This document shows positions 34,743 to 43,272 of a stretch of 64,000 nucleotides of DNA, in pieces (position 1 is the stretch's first letter; each line of letters begins with the position of its first letter). The DNA comes from Siphonobacter sp. SORGH_AS_0500 (GTDB taxonomy: Bacteria > Bacteroidota > Bacteroidia > Cytophagales > Spirosomataceae). Both the position numbers and the translations under genes were made by a program. The stretch covers positions 1 to 64,000 of the forward strand of contig NZ_NHPP01000018.1 in the NCBI RefSeq assembly GCF_002838835.1, given 5' to 3'. The notes under the pieces are model-generated. The model was not told the DNA's origin. It was given only the letters and a program-made list of their open reading frames with translations, and made no database searches.

Positions 34743-36176
34743 TTACTCAAAAAAATCACTGTGAAAATTCACTAGAAACACTTCCAGGCTGGCCCGCGTC
34801 ATGGCGGTATATAACCATCGGACAAAGTCAGCATTTACCTGTTCCAGTGTCAGGTAACCCTGATCAACAAAAACGGCACTCCACTGGCCGCCCTGCGATT
34901 TATGGCAGGTAAGAGCATAGGCAAATTTCACCTGCAAAGCATTCAGATAAGGGTCTTTCCGAATCTCCTGCATCCGCTCGCGTTTGGAAGCAATGTGTTC
35001 GTAATCGGCAGATACCCCATCGTAAAGCATTTTATTTTCTTCTTTACTCAACGAAGGTAAGGGACTGTCGAGGGTATTAAGGGTAATTTTGGCATCAAAC
35101 GGAGGTTGATCGGGATAATCCGAAAGTTGCAGCAGACAATTGGCAAAACGTAGACCGTATTGTTCTTCGTAGCCTCTGATTTTCAGAACTTCCACGAAAT
35201 CGCCATTGGCCAGAAAACCCGCTGGCGAATCTTCGTCCAGCACGGTATAATTATTCCGAACCACCATCAGCCGGTCGCCCGTTGAAATTTCATCTTCCTG
35301 ATACTTGATCCGGGCTCGAATGTACCGATTATAAGCTACCGCCGTTTTGTTGGAGCGGGTAATGACAATGGTATTTTCCTCGCCGTATTTCCGATAAGCA
35401 TAATTCAAACCGTCTTCCAGTTTCTCGCCCGTCATGCGGTAGCAGTCCCGGAAACCTTTAGTGATGAGACGAATTTCAGGAATTTTATCCCAGAGAATTT
35501 CCCGTAATCGGGTCGCATTGGCCAGAATTCCCGAATCGTTATCCTGACGCATAACCTCCGTCATTTCCACTTCCATCACGGACATGTGAAAGTTGTCTCG
35601 TAAATAGGAAGCATCCAGAGCCGGACTATCATCTTTACCCACGGGAGGTAACTGGGCCAGGTCACCCACAAAGACCAGTTTGTTAGGGTCTCCTTCTTCA
35701 TTACCAAACGTGTATTCCACCAGGTCAGTTAACAAACCCTGCATGCCGCCAAAATCAGCTTCGTCAGCAATCATGGAGGCCTCATCAACGATGAAAACCG
35801 TATTGGTATGGTAGTTATTCTGACGACGAAATTCCAGGCCGCCGCTGTATTTATTGGTGACCTGACGATAGATTTTTTTGTGGATCGTCGTGGCTTTTTT
35901 TCGGGAGTACGTCGCCATGACCTTGGCTGCTCGTCCGGTAGGAGCTAGCAATACCGTTCGAAAACCCAGTTTAGGCAGACTTTTCACCAACGTGCTGATG
36001 AGCGTGGTTTTCCCCGTACCCGCATAACCTTTCAACAGAAAGGTCTGAGCATCGTCATTGGATAGAAATTTTTCCATCAAATTAAAAAGCTCCAGCTGAC
36101 CTTTGGTGGGCTGAAAAGGGAACTTCTGCCGAAGCAGAAACGCGGGCGTTGGGGTATCAGATTTCGGTGTATTCAC
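34743..36176 (-). CDS. RecD-like SF1B DNA helicase (Dda/RecD2-related AAA_30 protein)
   Basis: A 477-residue ATP-dependent 5'-3' DNA helicase of the RecD/Dda group without the N-terminal RecD2 extension. Motif I LLKGYAGTGKTTLIST (about residues 46-61), motif Ia LLAPTGRAAKVMA, motif II VFIVDEASMI, motif III LVFVGDLAQLPPVG, and the C-terminal UvrD_C_2 segment FAYALTCHKSQGGQW with WLYTAMTRA (motifs V-VI). No exonuclease domain is visible. Such short RecD-like helicases are widespread in Bacteroidota; repair or replication-fork roles are presumed. Single gene with its own terminator. Confidence 0.9.
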   Translation of the reverse strand: MNTPKSDTPTPAFLLRQKFPFQPTKGQLELFNLMEKFLSNDDAQTFLLKGYAGTGKTTLISTLVKSLPKLGFRTVLLAPTGRAAKVMATYSRKKATTIHKKIYRQVTNKYSGGLEFRRQNNYHTNTVFIVDEASMIADEADFGGMQGLLTDLVEYTFGNEEGDPNKLVFVGDLAQLPPVGKDDSPALDASYLRDNFHMSVMEVEMTEVMRQDNDSGILANATRLREILWDKIPEIRLITKGFRDCYRMTGEKLEDGLNYAYRKYGEENTIVITRSNKTAVAYNRYIRARIKYQEDEISTGDRLMVVRNNYTVLDEDSPAGFLANGDFVEVLKIRGYEEQYGLRFANCLLQLSDYPDQPPFDAKITLNTLDSPLPSLSKEENKMLYDGVSADYEHIASKRERMQEIRKDPYLNALQVKFAYALTCHKSQGGQWSAVFVDQGYLTLEQVNADFVRWLYTAMTRASLEVFLVNFHSDFFE

Positions 36177-36221
36177 AAAAACAAAGATAAGAAATTTGGG
36201 TCGGAAGAATAGGGGACCTTA

Positions 36222-36324
36222 CCAGTACAGACGCGATTAATCGCGTCTGGTCGGGGAATGAAACTACTTTCAAATCAATCAAAATGTCTTTTACCCAGAC
36301 GCAATCAACCAGTCTCTCTACTGG
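36222..36324. repeat. GAGACGCG-family inverted repeat, copy 2, overlapping the NUDIX gene end
   Basis: Arms near 36222-36250 (ACAGACGCG ... CGCGTCTGG) and 36295-36324 (CCAGACGC ... CTCTACTGG) are imperfect inverted copies of the element at 9775-9864. The right arm overlaps the last codons of the NUDIX gene. Confidence 0.5.
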
Positions 36325-36791
36325 AGGCCGTAACCACCGGGTTGAAGTAAGGCTTCCAGCGACTGATATTTATGGAAAATGGAATGCACATGATCAGCAG
36401 GCAGGGCTTTCAGTTCTGACCAGGATAACCAGGCAGCTTCTTCCATAATCTGTTGGGTAAACTCTGGATCATGGCCCAGTAATAAGTTTCCCGAGATAAC
36501 AGAAACGCGGAAAAATAATTCCAGCGTATGCAAAGGCGAACGGATAAACTCATTCACGAAAAGTAGCTCTCCTGCTTCAACGGTTAACTGCGTTTCTTCC
36601 TGAAATTCACGGATTAACGCTTCTGGAATGGACTCCCCAAATTCCAGACTACCACCCGGCGGCGACCAGAATGGACCGTCATGAAATAAGGCTTTATGTT
36701 TGATGACCAATACTCGATCTTCCTGCACGGCAATGCCACACACTCGCACCCGCACGTAACCGCCGAATTTTTCTAATACTTCTGTACTCAT
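36318..36791 (-). CDS. NUDIX hydrolase
   Basis: A 157-residue NUDIX pyrophosphatase. The ATG at 36791 is chosen because the preceding in-frame stretch looks non-coding and runs into the ABC-F promoter region. The Nudix box G-x5-E-x7-R-E-x2-E-E is complete: GGSLEFGESIPEALIREFQEE at about residues 46-66. Beta strands VRVCGIAVQEDRVLVIKHK precede it. Substrate among nucleoside diphosphate-X compounds unknown. The last three residues (GLQ) lie in a repeat arm, which suggests that insertion of the element reset the gene's 3' end. Confidence 0.88.
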   Translation of the reverse strand: MSTEVLEKFGGYVRVRVCGIAVQEDRVLVIKHKALFHDGPFWSPPGGSLEFGESIPEALIREFQEETQLTVEAGELLFVNEFIRSPLHTLELFFRVSVISGNLLLGHDPEFTQQIMEEAAWLSWSELKALPADHVHSIFHKYQSLEALLQPGGYGLQ

Positions 36792-36982
36792 GATACCTAG
36801 CTCAACTTTTTGGACAATATACGTGTTTGAATAGTATAAAGGAAAGCTCAGGAGGTTGCTGGTAGGATTTCGGAAAGAAAGCCTTGAATGTCGCTGGCTA
36901 GGCCACGCTGGCAGCGATTCAGTAGAGAGGATATTCACCCGAAAACCTCAGGGAAGCTTTCTAAAAACCGCCTGAAAATCCG

Positions 36983-36990
36983 TACCTTTG
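36983..36990 (+). promoter_or_regulatory. Promoter of the ABC-F gene
   Basis: TACCTTTG matches TAnnTTTG exactly; a TTTC at 36958-36961 lies 21 bases upstream as a near -33 element. The leader would be about 17-20 bases. Confidence 0.6.
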
Positions 36991-37012
36991 CACTTTGAAA
37001 ACCAGATACTAG

Positions 37013-38641
37013 ATGCTATCAGTAAGTAATATTTCGCTCCGCTTCGGAAAGCGGGTTTTATTTGAAGACGTAAACTTAAAATTTGTTCCGGGTAACGTGT
37101 ATGGCCTGATTGGTGCCAACGGAGCTGGAAAATCTACCTTTGTAAAAATCCTTTCGGGGGAAATTGAACCCACCACGGGCTCGGTAACGCTGGATCCCGG
37201 TGAGCGGATGTCGTTTCTGAATCAAAACCAGAATGCCTATGATGATCAGACCGTCCTGAACACGGTAATCATGGGTAACGACAGGCTGTATAAAGTAATG
37301 ATTGAAAAGGATGAAATCTACGCAAAAGCAGATTTCACCGAAGAGGACGGTAACCGGGCGGCTGATCTGGAAGCAGAATTTGCCGAAATGAACGGCTGGG
37401 AAGCCGAGTCCGATGCAGCTGCTTTATTATCCGGTCTGGGTATCAAAGAAGACACCCACTACACGCTGATGGCTGACATGAACCCTTCCGAAAAAGTGAA
37501 GGTGCTGTTAGCTCAAGCCCTGTTTGGTAACCCTGATATTCTATTACTCGATGAGCCTACGAACAACTTGGACATTGATTCCATCCTGTGGCTCGAAGAA
37601 TTTTTAATGAACTTCAAGAATACGGTAATCGTAGTCAGCCACGACCGTCACTTCCTGGATAACGTTTGTACGTATATTGCTGACCTTGACTTTGGTAAAA
37701 TCCAGATTTATGGGGGTAACTACACCTTCTGGTACGAATCAAGTCAGTTGGCCGCTCGTCAGAAAGCCGATCAGAATAAAAAGGCTGATGAAAAGCGTAA
37801 AGAATTGGAAGAGTTCATCCGCCGTTTCTCGGCCAACGTGGCGAAATCTCGTCAGGCAACGGCTCGTCAGAAGATGTTGGATAAACTTCAGGTGGATGAA
37901 ATCAAGCCTTCCAGCCGTCGGTATCCTTACATCGGTTTCAAACCCGAACGTGAAATTGGCGATCAGGTATTAAGTGTAGAGAACCTGAGTTATGTACTAG
38001 AGGACGGTACGACCCTGTTCAAAAATCTGTCCTTTAATACCCTGAACGATCAGAAAATCGCTTTCCTGAGTAAAGACGGTCTGGCCGTTTCGGCTCTGTT
38101 CGACATTCTGATGGGCGAGCGTAAACCCACCACCGGAACGTTCAACTGGGGAGTAACCACCACGCAAAGTTACCTGCCTAACGATAACACGAAGTACTTC
38201 TCAGACGGAAGCCTGAACCTCGTGGACTGGTTACGTCAGTATTCGGCAGAAAAAGACGAGACGTTTGTGCGTAGCTTCCTGGGCCGGATGCTCTTCTCGG
38301 GCGAAGAAGCCCTGAAGAAGTCGACCGTATTATCCGGGGGTGAAAAACAACGTTGCATGTTCTCGAAAATGATGCTCTCGGGAGCGAACGTACTCTTACT
38401 CGATGAACCTACCAACCACTTGGACCTGGAGTCAATTCAGGCCCTGAACAAGGGAATGGAAGACTTCCCTAGTGTGATGTTGTTTGCCTGCCATGACCAC
38501 CAGTTAACGCAAACCGTAGCCACCCGGATCATCGAGTTAACGCCTAAAGGTTGTCTGGATAAACTCATGACCTTCGATGAGTACTTAACCGATAACCGCA
38601 TCAAAGAACAACGCGAAGCCCTCTACGGCGAGAAAGTATAA
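37013..38641 (+). CDS. ABC-F family ATPase (YbiT-like) with degenerate sites
   Basis: A 542-residue cytoplasmic protein with two ABC domains joined by a charged linker (about residues 240-295, PtIM-like) and no membrane part, as in ABC-F ribosome-associated ATPases. NBD1 has Walker A GANGAGKST (34-42) and Walker B ILLLDEPTNNLD, but its signature reads MNPSEKVKV instead of LSGGEKVKV. NBD2 keeps LSGGEKQRCMF and LLLDEPTNHLD, but the Walker A position reads FLSKDGLAVSALFD (about 350-363) with no P-loop Lys or GxGKS/T. So each site has one altered element. ABC-F proteins act at the ribosomal E site. A SUI1-type translation factor follows 86 bases later. Confidence 0.88.
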   Translation: MLSVSNISLRFGKRVLFEDVNLKFVPGNVYGLIGANGAGKSTFVKILSGEIEPTTGSVTLDPGERMSFLNQNQNAYDDQTVLNTVIMGNDRLYKVMIEKDEIYAKADFTEEDGNRAADLEAEFAEMNGWEAESDAAALLSGLGIKEDTHYTLMADMNPSEKVKVLLAQALFGNPDILLLDEPTNNLDIDSILWLEEFLMNFKNTVIVVSHDRHFLDNVCTYIADLDFGKIQIYGGNYTFWYESSQLAARQKADQNKKADEKRKELEEFIRRFSANVAKSRQATARQKMLDKLQVDEIKPSSRRYPYIGFKPEREIGDQVLSVENLSYVLEDGTTLFKNLSFNTLNDQKIAFLSKDGLAVSALFDILMGERKPTTGTFNWGVTTTQSYLPNDNTKYFSDGSLNLVDWLRQYSAEKDETFVRSFLGRMLFSGEEALKKSTVLSGGEKQRCMFSKMMLSGANVLLLDEPTNHLDLESIQALNKGMEDFPSVMLFACHDHQLTQTVATRIIELTPKGCLDKLMTFDEYLTDNRIKEQREALYGEKV

Positions 38642-38649
38642 TTTTGGGG

Positions 38650-38710
38650 TTGGTTGTTGTTGGTTGATAGTTGTTAGTAAAACAAAAGACTATCAACCAA
38701 CAACAACCAA
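38650..38710 (+). repeat. Perfect 22-bp hairpin of the heptamer repeat family
   Basis: The arm 38650-38671 (TTGGTTGTTGTTGG ... GATAGT) pairs perfectly with 38689-38710; CAACTAACAACTAA words continue to the SUI1 gene. It may stop or slow transcription between the ABC-F and SUI1 genes. Confidence 0.6.
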
Positions 38711-38727
38711 CTAACAACTAAAAAAAG

Positions 38728-39063
38728 ATGGCAAAGAAGAACTATACCGGCGTAGTGTATTCAACAGATCCTGATTTTCAGTATCAGTCTGATGAAGCTT
38801 CGGAGGCGGCTACCTTGCCACCCCAGCAGCAGAACCTGAAAGTGCAACTGGACAAGAAATTACGCGGGGGTAAACAGGTAACTTTGGTAACGGGTTTCGT
38901 TGGAACGGAAGATGATTTAGCGGATTTAGGCAAGAAACTAAAAACGCTTTGTGGCGTAGGCGGTTCGGTCAAAGACGGCGAAATTATCGTGCAGGGAGAC
39001 CAGCGGGACAAAGCCTTGAAATGGTTACTTGAAAAAGGATATAAAGCCAAACGAGTAGGTTAA
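38728..39063 (+). CDS. yciH: SUI1/YciH-family translation initiation factor-like protein
   Basis: A 111-residue eIF1/SUI1-domain protein. The N-terminal ~40 residues are a flexible tail; the SUI1 fold follows, with [41 protein letters not shown] and [20 protein letters not shown], all hallmark segments. In bacteria YciH is thought to affect start-codon fidelity or 30S binding, but it is dispensable. It follows the ABC-F ATPase gene in the same direction, so the two may be co-expressed as ribosome-linked factors (inference). A terminator follows 34 bases after the stop. Confidence 0.93.
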   Translation: MAKKNYTGVVYSTDPDFQYQSDEASEAATLPPQQQNLKVQLDKKLRGGKQVTLVTGFVGTEDDLADLGKKLKTLCGVGGSVKDGEIIVQGDQRDKALKWLLEKGYKAKRVG

Positions 39064-39096
39064 TCTACCTTTTATAAGTCTTAGAGATCAATTAAT

Positions 39097-39131
39097 AAAA
39101 AGCTGTTGATGCAAATCGACAGCTTTTTTAG
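39097..39131 (+). terminator. Terminator of the SUI1 gene
   Basis: AAAAAGCTGT (39097-39106) / ACAGCTTTTT (39119-39128), extended inward by GAT/ATC pairing, with a T-run. Confidence 0.85.
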
Positions 39132-39388
39132 TTTTGGTAATACGCTATCTATTGGTTTTATAGAATTTGTATTTATAGCCATAATAAGGGTAGGTAAAGA
39201 ATTGATTAAGATTTTAGGTAGAGTAGTAATGAGCTTGGTATGAATGGATTTTCCAAGGGCTGTTATTCTAGTAAATAAGAAAAATGATTTTGTGAGTATA
39301 GGGACATGATGAAACGAATCGAGGGTTATTTTTTGCCGACAGTCCTATTAGTAATGGTTAGTACTGTTCAAGAGAAATACTTAATTTA

Positions 39389-39396
39389 TACATTTG
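39389..39396 (+). promoter_or_regulatory. -7 element of the YwqK/TonB gene
   Basis: TACATTTG matches TAnnTTTG, 47 bases before the ATG at 39443. The upstream part of the gap (39132-39388) is A+T-rich and shows no gene. Confidence 0.5.
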
Positions 39397-39442
39397 CTTG
39401 TATAATTGTTCATTAATACGTGTTTACCTAATTTCTCTAGTT

Positions 39443-40402
39443 ATGAAATACATTTTACTTTTTGCCTTACTCGTTTGGAATCAGGTTCAGGCCCAGTCTG
39501 TTTATAGAATTTTTTATACGAAAGACGGAGAAGAAGTTCAAACCGAAAACGTAGCTCAGTATTATCGGGATATTACTAAAATGAATGACACTACGTATCG
39601 GGTTATTCAATATTCAAAAAATAATGTGCTACAGTCAGAAGCCTATGTAAGAAATATATTACCCTTCGTTTTTCATGGGAAATATGTAAGTTATTACGAT
39701 AATCAACAGATTGAATCTGAGGGTTTTTATGAGAATGGCCGCCAACAAGGTTATTGGAAAAGATACCATTCTAATGGTCAGCTAAAAGAAGAAGGTAACT
39801 ACGTAACTCAAATAGTTAAACATAAAGAATATACAAATCAGTATCAGGAGTTTATAGTAGATACCTATAAAGATTCAACAGGTAATATACTGGTAGAAAA
39901 TGGTACGGGAGATTTCAGAACTTTCTTTGAAAACGGAGAAGTAAAAGAAATAGGGCGTTACGAATCAGGTGAGAAAGTAGGTGTATGGAAAGCGTTCAGA
40001 AAGAGCAGACATCCCTTATACGAAGAGCAGTATACGAAAGGCATTCTTGATTCTGGTATAAGTTATGATTCGCTAGGAAAAGCATATGCGTATAAAGTCA
40101 TAGAAGAATCGGCCGAGTTTAAAGGTGGTGTTAAAGCGATGTATTCATTCCTATCTAAAGCTATGAGGTATCCTGTTGAAGCTCAACGGTCGCGTATGCA
40201 GGGCAAAGTATTTACTTCATTTATTATTGATTCGAAAGGCGGTATTTCAGACATTAAAGTATTAAAAAGCCCGGGTAACCCTTTGTCCTATGAAGCCATA
40301 CGCGTCATTGAGTATATGGCTGGCAAGTGGGAGCCGGGCAAGCAAAGAGGGCAGGCGGTTAAGTCAAGATATAATCTTCCACTTAGTTTTATGCTTGACT
40401 AA
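39443..40402 (+). CDS. Secreted YwqK-repeat protein with TonB C-terminal domain
   Basis: A 319-residue protein starting at the ATG at 39443; the promoter at 39389 excludes the longer frame. Signal peptide MKYILLFALLVWNQVQAQS. The middle (about residues 60-200) has YwqK/MORN-like repeats (GFYENGRQQGYWKRYHSNGQ, EEGNYV, FFENGEVKEIGRYESGEK). The C-terminal ~90 residues are a TonB C-terminal domain (FLSKAMRYPVEAQRSRMQGK, FIIDSKGGISDIKVLKSPG, YNLPLSFML). There is no membrane anchor after the signal peptide, unlike a true TonB. Proteins of this type are frequent in Bacteroidota and have no firm role. More A+T-rich than most neighbours. Confidence 0.8.
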   Translation: MKYILLFALLVWNQVQAQSVYRIFYTKDGEEVQTENVAQYYRDITKMNDTTYRVIQYSKNNVLQSEAYVRNILPFVFHGKYVSYYDNQQIESEGFYENGRQQGYWKRYHSNGQLKEEGNYVTQIVKHKEYTNQYQEFIVDTYKDSTGNILVENGTGDFRTFFENGEVKEIGRYESGEKVGVWKAFRKSRHPLYEEQYTKGILDSGISYDSLGKAYAYKVIEESAEFKGGVKAMYSFLSKAMRYPVEAQRSRMQGKVFTSFIIDSKGGISDIKVLKSPGNPLSYEAIRVIEYMAGKWEPGKQRGQAVKSRYNLPLSFMLD

Positions 40403-40450
40403 GGTTAGAGAGATTTTCTCTTACTTCATTTTACTGGTGAATGATGAAAA

Positions 40451-40493
40451 ATACCAACTATCTAAACAGCTTAAGTGTTTGGATAGTTGGTAT
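40451..40493. terminator. Bidirectional terminator, YwqK/TonB gene and DoxX gene
   Basis: 18-base arms 40451-40468 (ATACCAACTATCTAAACA) and 40476-40493, one G-T pair, 7-base loop, between convergent genes. Confidence 0.75.
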
Positions 40494-40496
40494 AAC

Positions 40497-40886
40497 TTAC
40501 ACATTATCCGTACTCTTCAAAGCCCAATACACCAGTAGAGGTTGGAATAACAAACGGACCAATCGTTTATTGTCAGTATCGAGTCCGAAGGCATCACGAG
40601 AGTGAGTGTATTGAGCGATATTACCCGGGAAAACAGCCGTAAAGAAGGACGCAGCAATTTTACCAACGGCCTTTTTATTTTTCTTATTCGTTAAAAGAAG
40701 GCTGGCCCCTAAAGCAATTTCGGCGTAACCCGAATACACTACCGTATCGTCTTTTTTGAGAGGAACCCAGTTAGGCACCTGAGCTTTAAAATCTTTTCTG
40801 GCAAAGGTTAAGTGACTGATTCCGGCGAAAACGAGGGAACCTCCCAGAAGTAATCGAGCTGCTGTTGTTAATTTTTCTTTTTCCAT
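40497..40886 (-). CDS. DoxX-like small membrane protein
   Basis: A 129-residue inner-membrane protein with about four hydrophobic segments (ARLLLGGSLVFAGISHLTF, YSGYAEIALGASLLLT, IAASFFTAVFPGNIAQY, LVRLLFQPLLVYWALKS). The FAGISHLTFARKDF and PNWVP segments and the RLLFQPLLVYWAL C-terminus fit the DoxX/DoxD-like family. Family members may handle quinones or redox stress, but function is mostly unknown. It stands alone between terminators. Confidence 0.8.
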   Translation of the reverse strand: MEKEKLTTAARLLLGGSLVFAGISHLTFARKDFKAQVPNWVPLKKDDTVVYSGYAEIALGASLLLTNKKNKKAVGKIAASFFTAVFPGNIAQYTHSRDAFGLDTDNKRLVRLLFQPLLVYWALKSTDNV

Positions 40887-40925
40887 ACTAGCGTTGATAA
40901 GAGTGAGTATGCGTATAAATCAATA

Positions 40926-40964
40926 AAAAAACGGGCCTCAGTTCAGTGGCTGAGACCCGTTTTT
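40926..40964 (-). terminator. Terminator of the histidine kinase gene
   Basis: AAAAACGGGCCTCAG / CTGAGACCCGTTTTT with an 8-base loop; read leftward it is followed by TTTTTTATT, about 100 bases after the kinase stop. Confidence 0.75.
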
Positions 40965-41064
40965 AGGTAGCATATTGGTAATGAGTAAATTACCGCTATA
41001 GAGGATTGATTAAAACCTAGGTAATGAAAGGATCGTACGGGGTGTTCTTTAGACGGTATGTAAC

Positions 41065-42126
41065 TTACAATTGCAATGAATACGCCATCTTTTCATCAAT
41101 TTTATCAAGCTTGAAACTGAACGTAGTTCCTTTGTCAACGCGACTCATCACGGTAATTTTCGATTTATGAGCATTGACAATGTGCTTTACAATGGCCAGC
41201 CCGAGTCCGGTGCCGCCTTTTTCTTTCGAACGTGACTTTTCTACGCGGTAAAAACGTTCGAAAATGCGATTCAGGTGTTCGGGAGGAATGCCTGGGCCGT
41301 CATCTTTTACCTCGATGGTCCAGTCCTTTTTATCTTCGGTAAATGTTACATCCACCTTTCCTCCATCGCGACCATACTTAATGGCATTGTCAATCAAGTT
41401 GGTCAACGCTTGTGAAATGCGGTAGGCATCGGCCTTGACAAAGATCTGATTATGAAACGTATGAAGCTTTACCTTGATGTTTCGCTGATTGGCTCGCGGT
41501 TCCAGCTGTTCAATTACCTCCTGCGTAACCTTAATCACATCTACGCGTTCGCGGTGCATTTTAATTTCACCCGCTTCAATTTGAGAAAGGGTTAACAGGT
41601 CAGCTACCAGTACATCCAGGCCATCAAGACTTTTCGCGGCTTTTTGCAGGAATTTATCCCGAACGCGTTCGTCGTCTTTGGCTCCGTCAATTAACGTATG
41701 AATGAAGCCCTGAGCGGCAAAAATGGGCGTTTTTAATTCGTGTGAAACATCGGCCAGAAACTCCCGGCGAAATTGTTCCATTCGACGGAGTTCGTCAATT
41801 TCCCGCTGCTTCTTAGCGACGTAAACGAAGATGTCGTTGTTAAGCTTTTTCAACGGATTGACGCTCTTGGCTACCTTCTTTTTCGAAAAGCTAAAATCAC
41901 TGAGTTTCAATCGCTGAATCGTGTCGTAGATTTTATTGATTTCTTCGAAAATCAGATAATCCAGCACGTAAAAAACCAGAATGAGTGTAGCAAAGAAAGA
42001 AGTGGCTCCGGCAATGAAGATCGTGCCGCCGGGCGTACCGGGAACGAACCAGAGAAACCCGCTGGTAATCGCCGAAATCAAAACGGCCAGCAGCAAAGAA
42101 ATTACCTTAGGATTTAGGGGGGACAT
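41065..42126 (-). CDS. Sensor histidine kinase (PhoR-like)
   Basis: A 353-residue inner-membrane kinase. Two N-terminal helices (VISLLLAVLISAITSGFLW and TIFIAGATSFFATLILVFYVL) are separated by a very short loop, so there is no periplasmic sensor domain and no PAS domain. HisKA follows with FLADVSHELKTPI (His about 129), then HATPase_c with N box NLIDNAIKYG, G1 KDDGPGIP, F box FERFYRV and G2 GGTGLGLAIV. It is encoded after a response regulator (42303) in the same direction, with a 176-base repeat-filled gap. The layout resembles PhoR of the phosphate system, but no pst/phoU genes are present and no Pho box is evident. Confidence 0.92.
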   Translation of the reverse strand: MSPLNPKVISLLLAVLISAITSGFLWFVPGTPGGTIFIAGATSFFATLILVFYVLDYLIFEEINKIYDTIQRLKLSDFSFSKKKVAKSVNPLKKLNNDIFVYVAKKQREIDELRRMEQFRREFLADVSHELKTPIFAAQGFIHTLIDGAKDDERVRDKFLQKAAKSLDGLDVLVADLLTLSQIEAGEIKMHRERVDVIKVTQEVIEQLEPRANQRNIKVKLHTFHNQIFVKADAYRISQALTNLIDNAIKYGRDGGKVDVTFTEDKKDWTIEVKDDGPGIPPEHLNRIFERFYRVEKSRSKEKGGTGLGLAIVKHIVNAHKSKITVMSRVDKGTTFSFKLDKIDEKMAYSLQL

Positions 42127-42302
42127 TCTTTTTAGTTTTCAGTTTTTAGTTTACTGTTTTCAGTTCTTGCTAGGAAGGTTCATGAAGAAGATTAACCACA
42201 GAGCTGCTCAGAGTTTAGCACAGAGTAACTCTGCGTAAAACTTGGTGAAACTCTGTGGTTAACAGCAATGGAAAACTGAAAACAGCAAACGGAAAACTAG
42301 CC
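42127..42302. repeat. Composite repeat between response regulator and kinase genes
   Basis: Outer layer: heptamer-family words (TTTTCAGTTTTTAGTTT on the left, GAAAACTGAAAACAGC on the right). Inner layer: TTAACCACAGAG ... CTCTGTGGTTAA, an inverted repeat of about 12 bases flanking ACTCTGCG/GAAACTCTG words (about 42192-42262). Nested hairpins result. Confidence 0.6.
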
Positions 42303-42998
42303 TTATTCGCCCTCGGCGTTGAACATGTAGCCTACGCCTTTTAGGGTTTTAATGTAGGTTTCACCAATTTTTTCGCGGAGCTTTCGAATGTGTACGTCTA
42401 CGGTACGTTCCAGCACATAGATGTCGGCACCCCAGATGCGTTGCAGTAACTCTTCCCGATTGAAAACTTTGTCTGGGTGCTGAGCCAGGAAAAACAGCAG
42501 TTCAAATTCTTTTTTAGGCAGAACCACCGAACCAAAGTTACCCGTCACCGTATAGTTTTGTCGGTTAATGGACAAACCAGCCGTTTCGATGCGATCACCG
42601 GGATCGGTTTTCTGAGCTTCCCGGCGGAACAGGGCCTTAATCCGGCTCATCAGAGCCCTGGGTTTGATGGGCTTGGTGATGTAGTCGTCGGCTCCAATTT
42701 CGAAGGCCGCAATTTCTGAATACTCCTCCGAACGGGCCGTCAGGAAAAGAATGTAACTGCCCTTCATTTCGGCCAGCTCACGCAACTGGCGAGCGGTTTC
42801 GATGCCATCCTGCTGGGGCATCATGATATCTAACAATACAAGGTCTGGAGAAAAATTTCGGGCAATTTCAACGGCTTTTTTGCCATCGTAGGCCGATTCA
42901 ATGTCGTATCCCTCTTTTTCAAGATTATATTGAAGTAATTCAATAATGTCGGGATCATCGTCCACCAAAAGGATTTTGTAGGCGGGCGTAGTGCTCAT
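42303..42998 (-). CDS. OmpR/PhoB-family response regulator
   Basis: A 231-residue regulator. The receiver domain has the acidic pair in LLVDDDPDI, the phospho-acceptor Asp 57 in LVLLDIMMPQQDG, and the switch Lys in DDYITKPIKPRAL. The C-terminal winged helix has LPKKEFELLFFLAQHPDKVFNREELLQRIWG and RTVDVHIRKLREKIG, the OmpR/PhoB DNA-binding type. It is encoded first, followed by its kinase at 41065. Targets unknown. Confidence 0.93.
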   Translation of the reverse strand: MSTTPAYKILLVDDDPDIIELLQYNLEKEGYDIESAYDGKKAVEIARNFSPDLVLLDIMMPQQDGIETARQLRELAEMKGSYILFLTARSEEYSEIAAFEIGADDYITKPIKPRALMSRIKALFRREAQKTDPGDRIETAGLSINRQNYTVTGNFGSVVLPKKEFELLFFLAQHPDKVFNREELLQRIWGADIYVLERTVDVHIRKLREKIGETYIKTLKGVGYMFNAEGE

Positions 42999-43021
42999 GG
43001 GGAAGTATTTTTAGCTCCATA

Positions 43022-43029
43022 CAAAGTTA
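43022..43029 (-). promoter_or_regulatory. -7 element of the response regulator promoter
   Basis: On the minus strand TAACTTTG matches TAnnTTTG exactly, 24-31 bases before the ATG at 42998. The -33 element is poor. Confidence 0.5.
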
Positions 43030-43184
43030 AATGAAATTTATGGCTTTAAAAGAGTGTTATCCTTTCATGAAAATTACTTTAAGGTAAGATTAATAATTCC
43101 ATAACATACGCTTTATGTAATGGTAACAAACGATGATTATCCTTCGTATTTATTCATTGGTAAAGCCTGATTTGATCCCTTCAT

Positions 43185-43192
43185 TACTTTTG
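43185..43192 (+). promoter_or_regulatory. Candidate -7 element for recQ
   Basis: TACTTTTG, exact TAnnTTTG match, 80 bases before the ATG. The upstream TTG is 25 bases away, longer than ideal. Confidence 0.4.
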
Positions 43193-43272
43193 AGGGTAAA
43201 AATATAAATACCTGATTCACTGATAATAAATTCCACCTAGTCCTATTTGTAAACATAGCTTTTATTTCATTA

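Noticed and set aside
41065..42998. Naming the two-component system phoB/phoR
   Set aside because: No pst, phoU or phosphatase genes nearby and no sensor domain; the family resemblance alone does not fix the stimulus.
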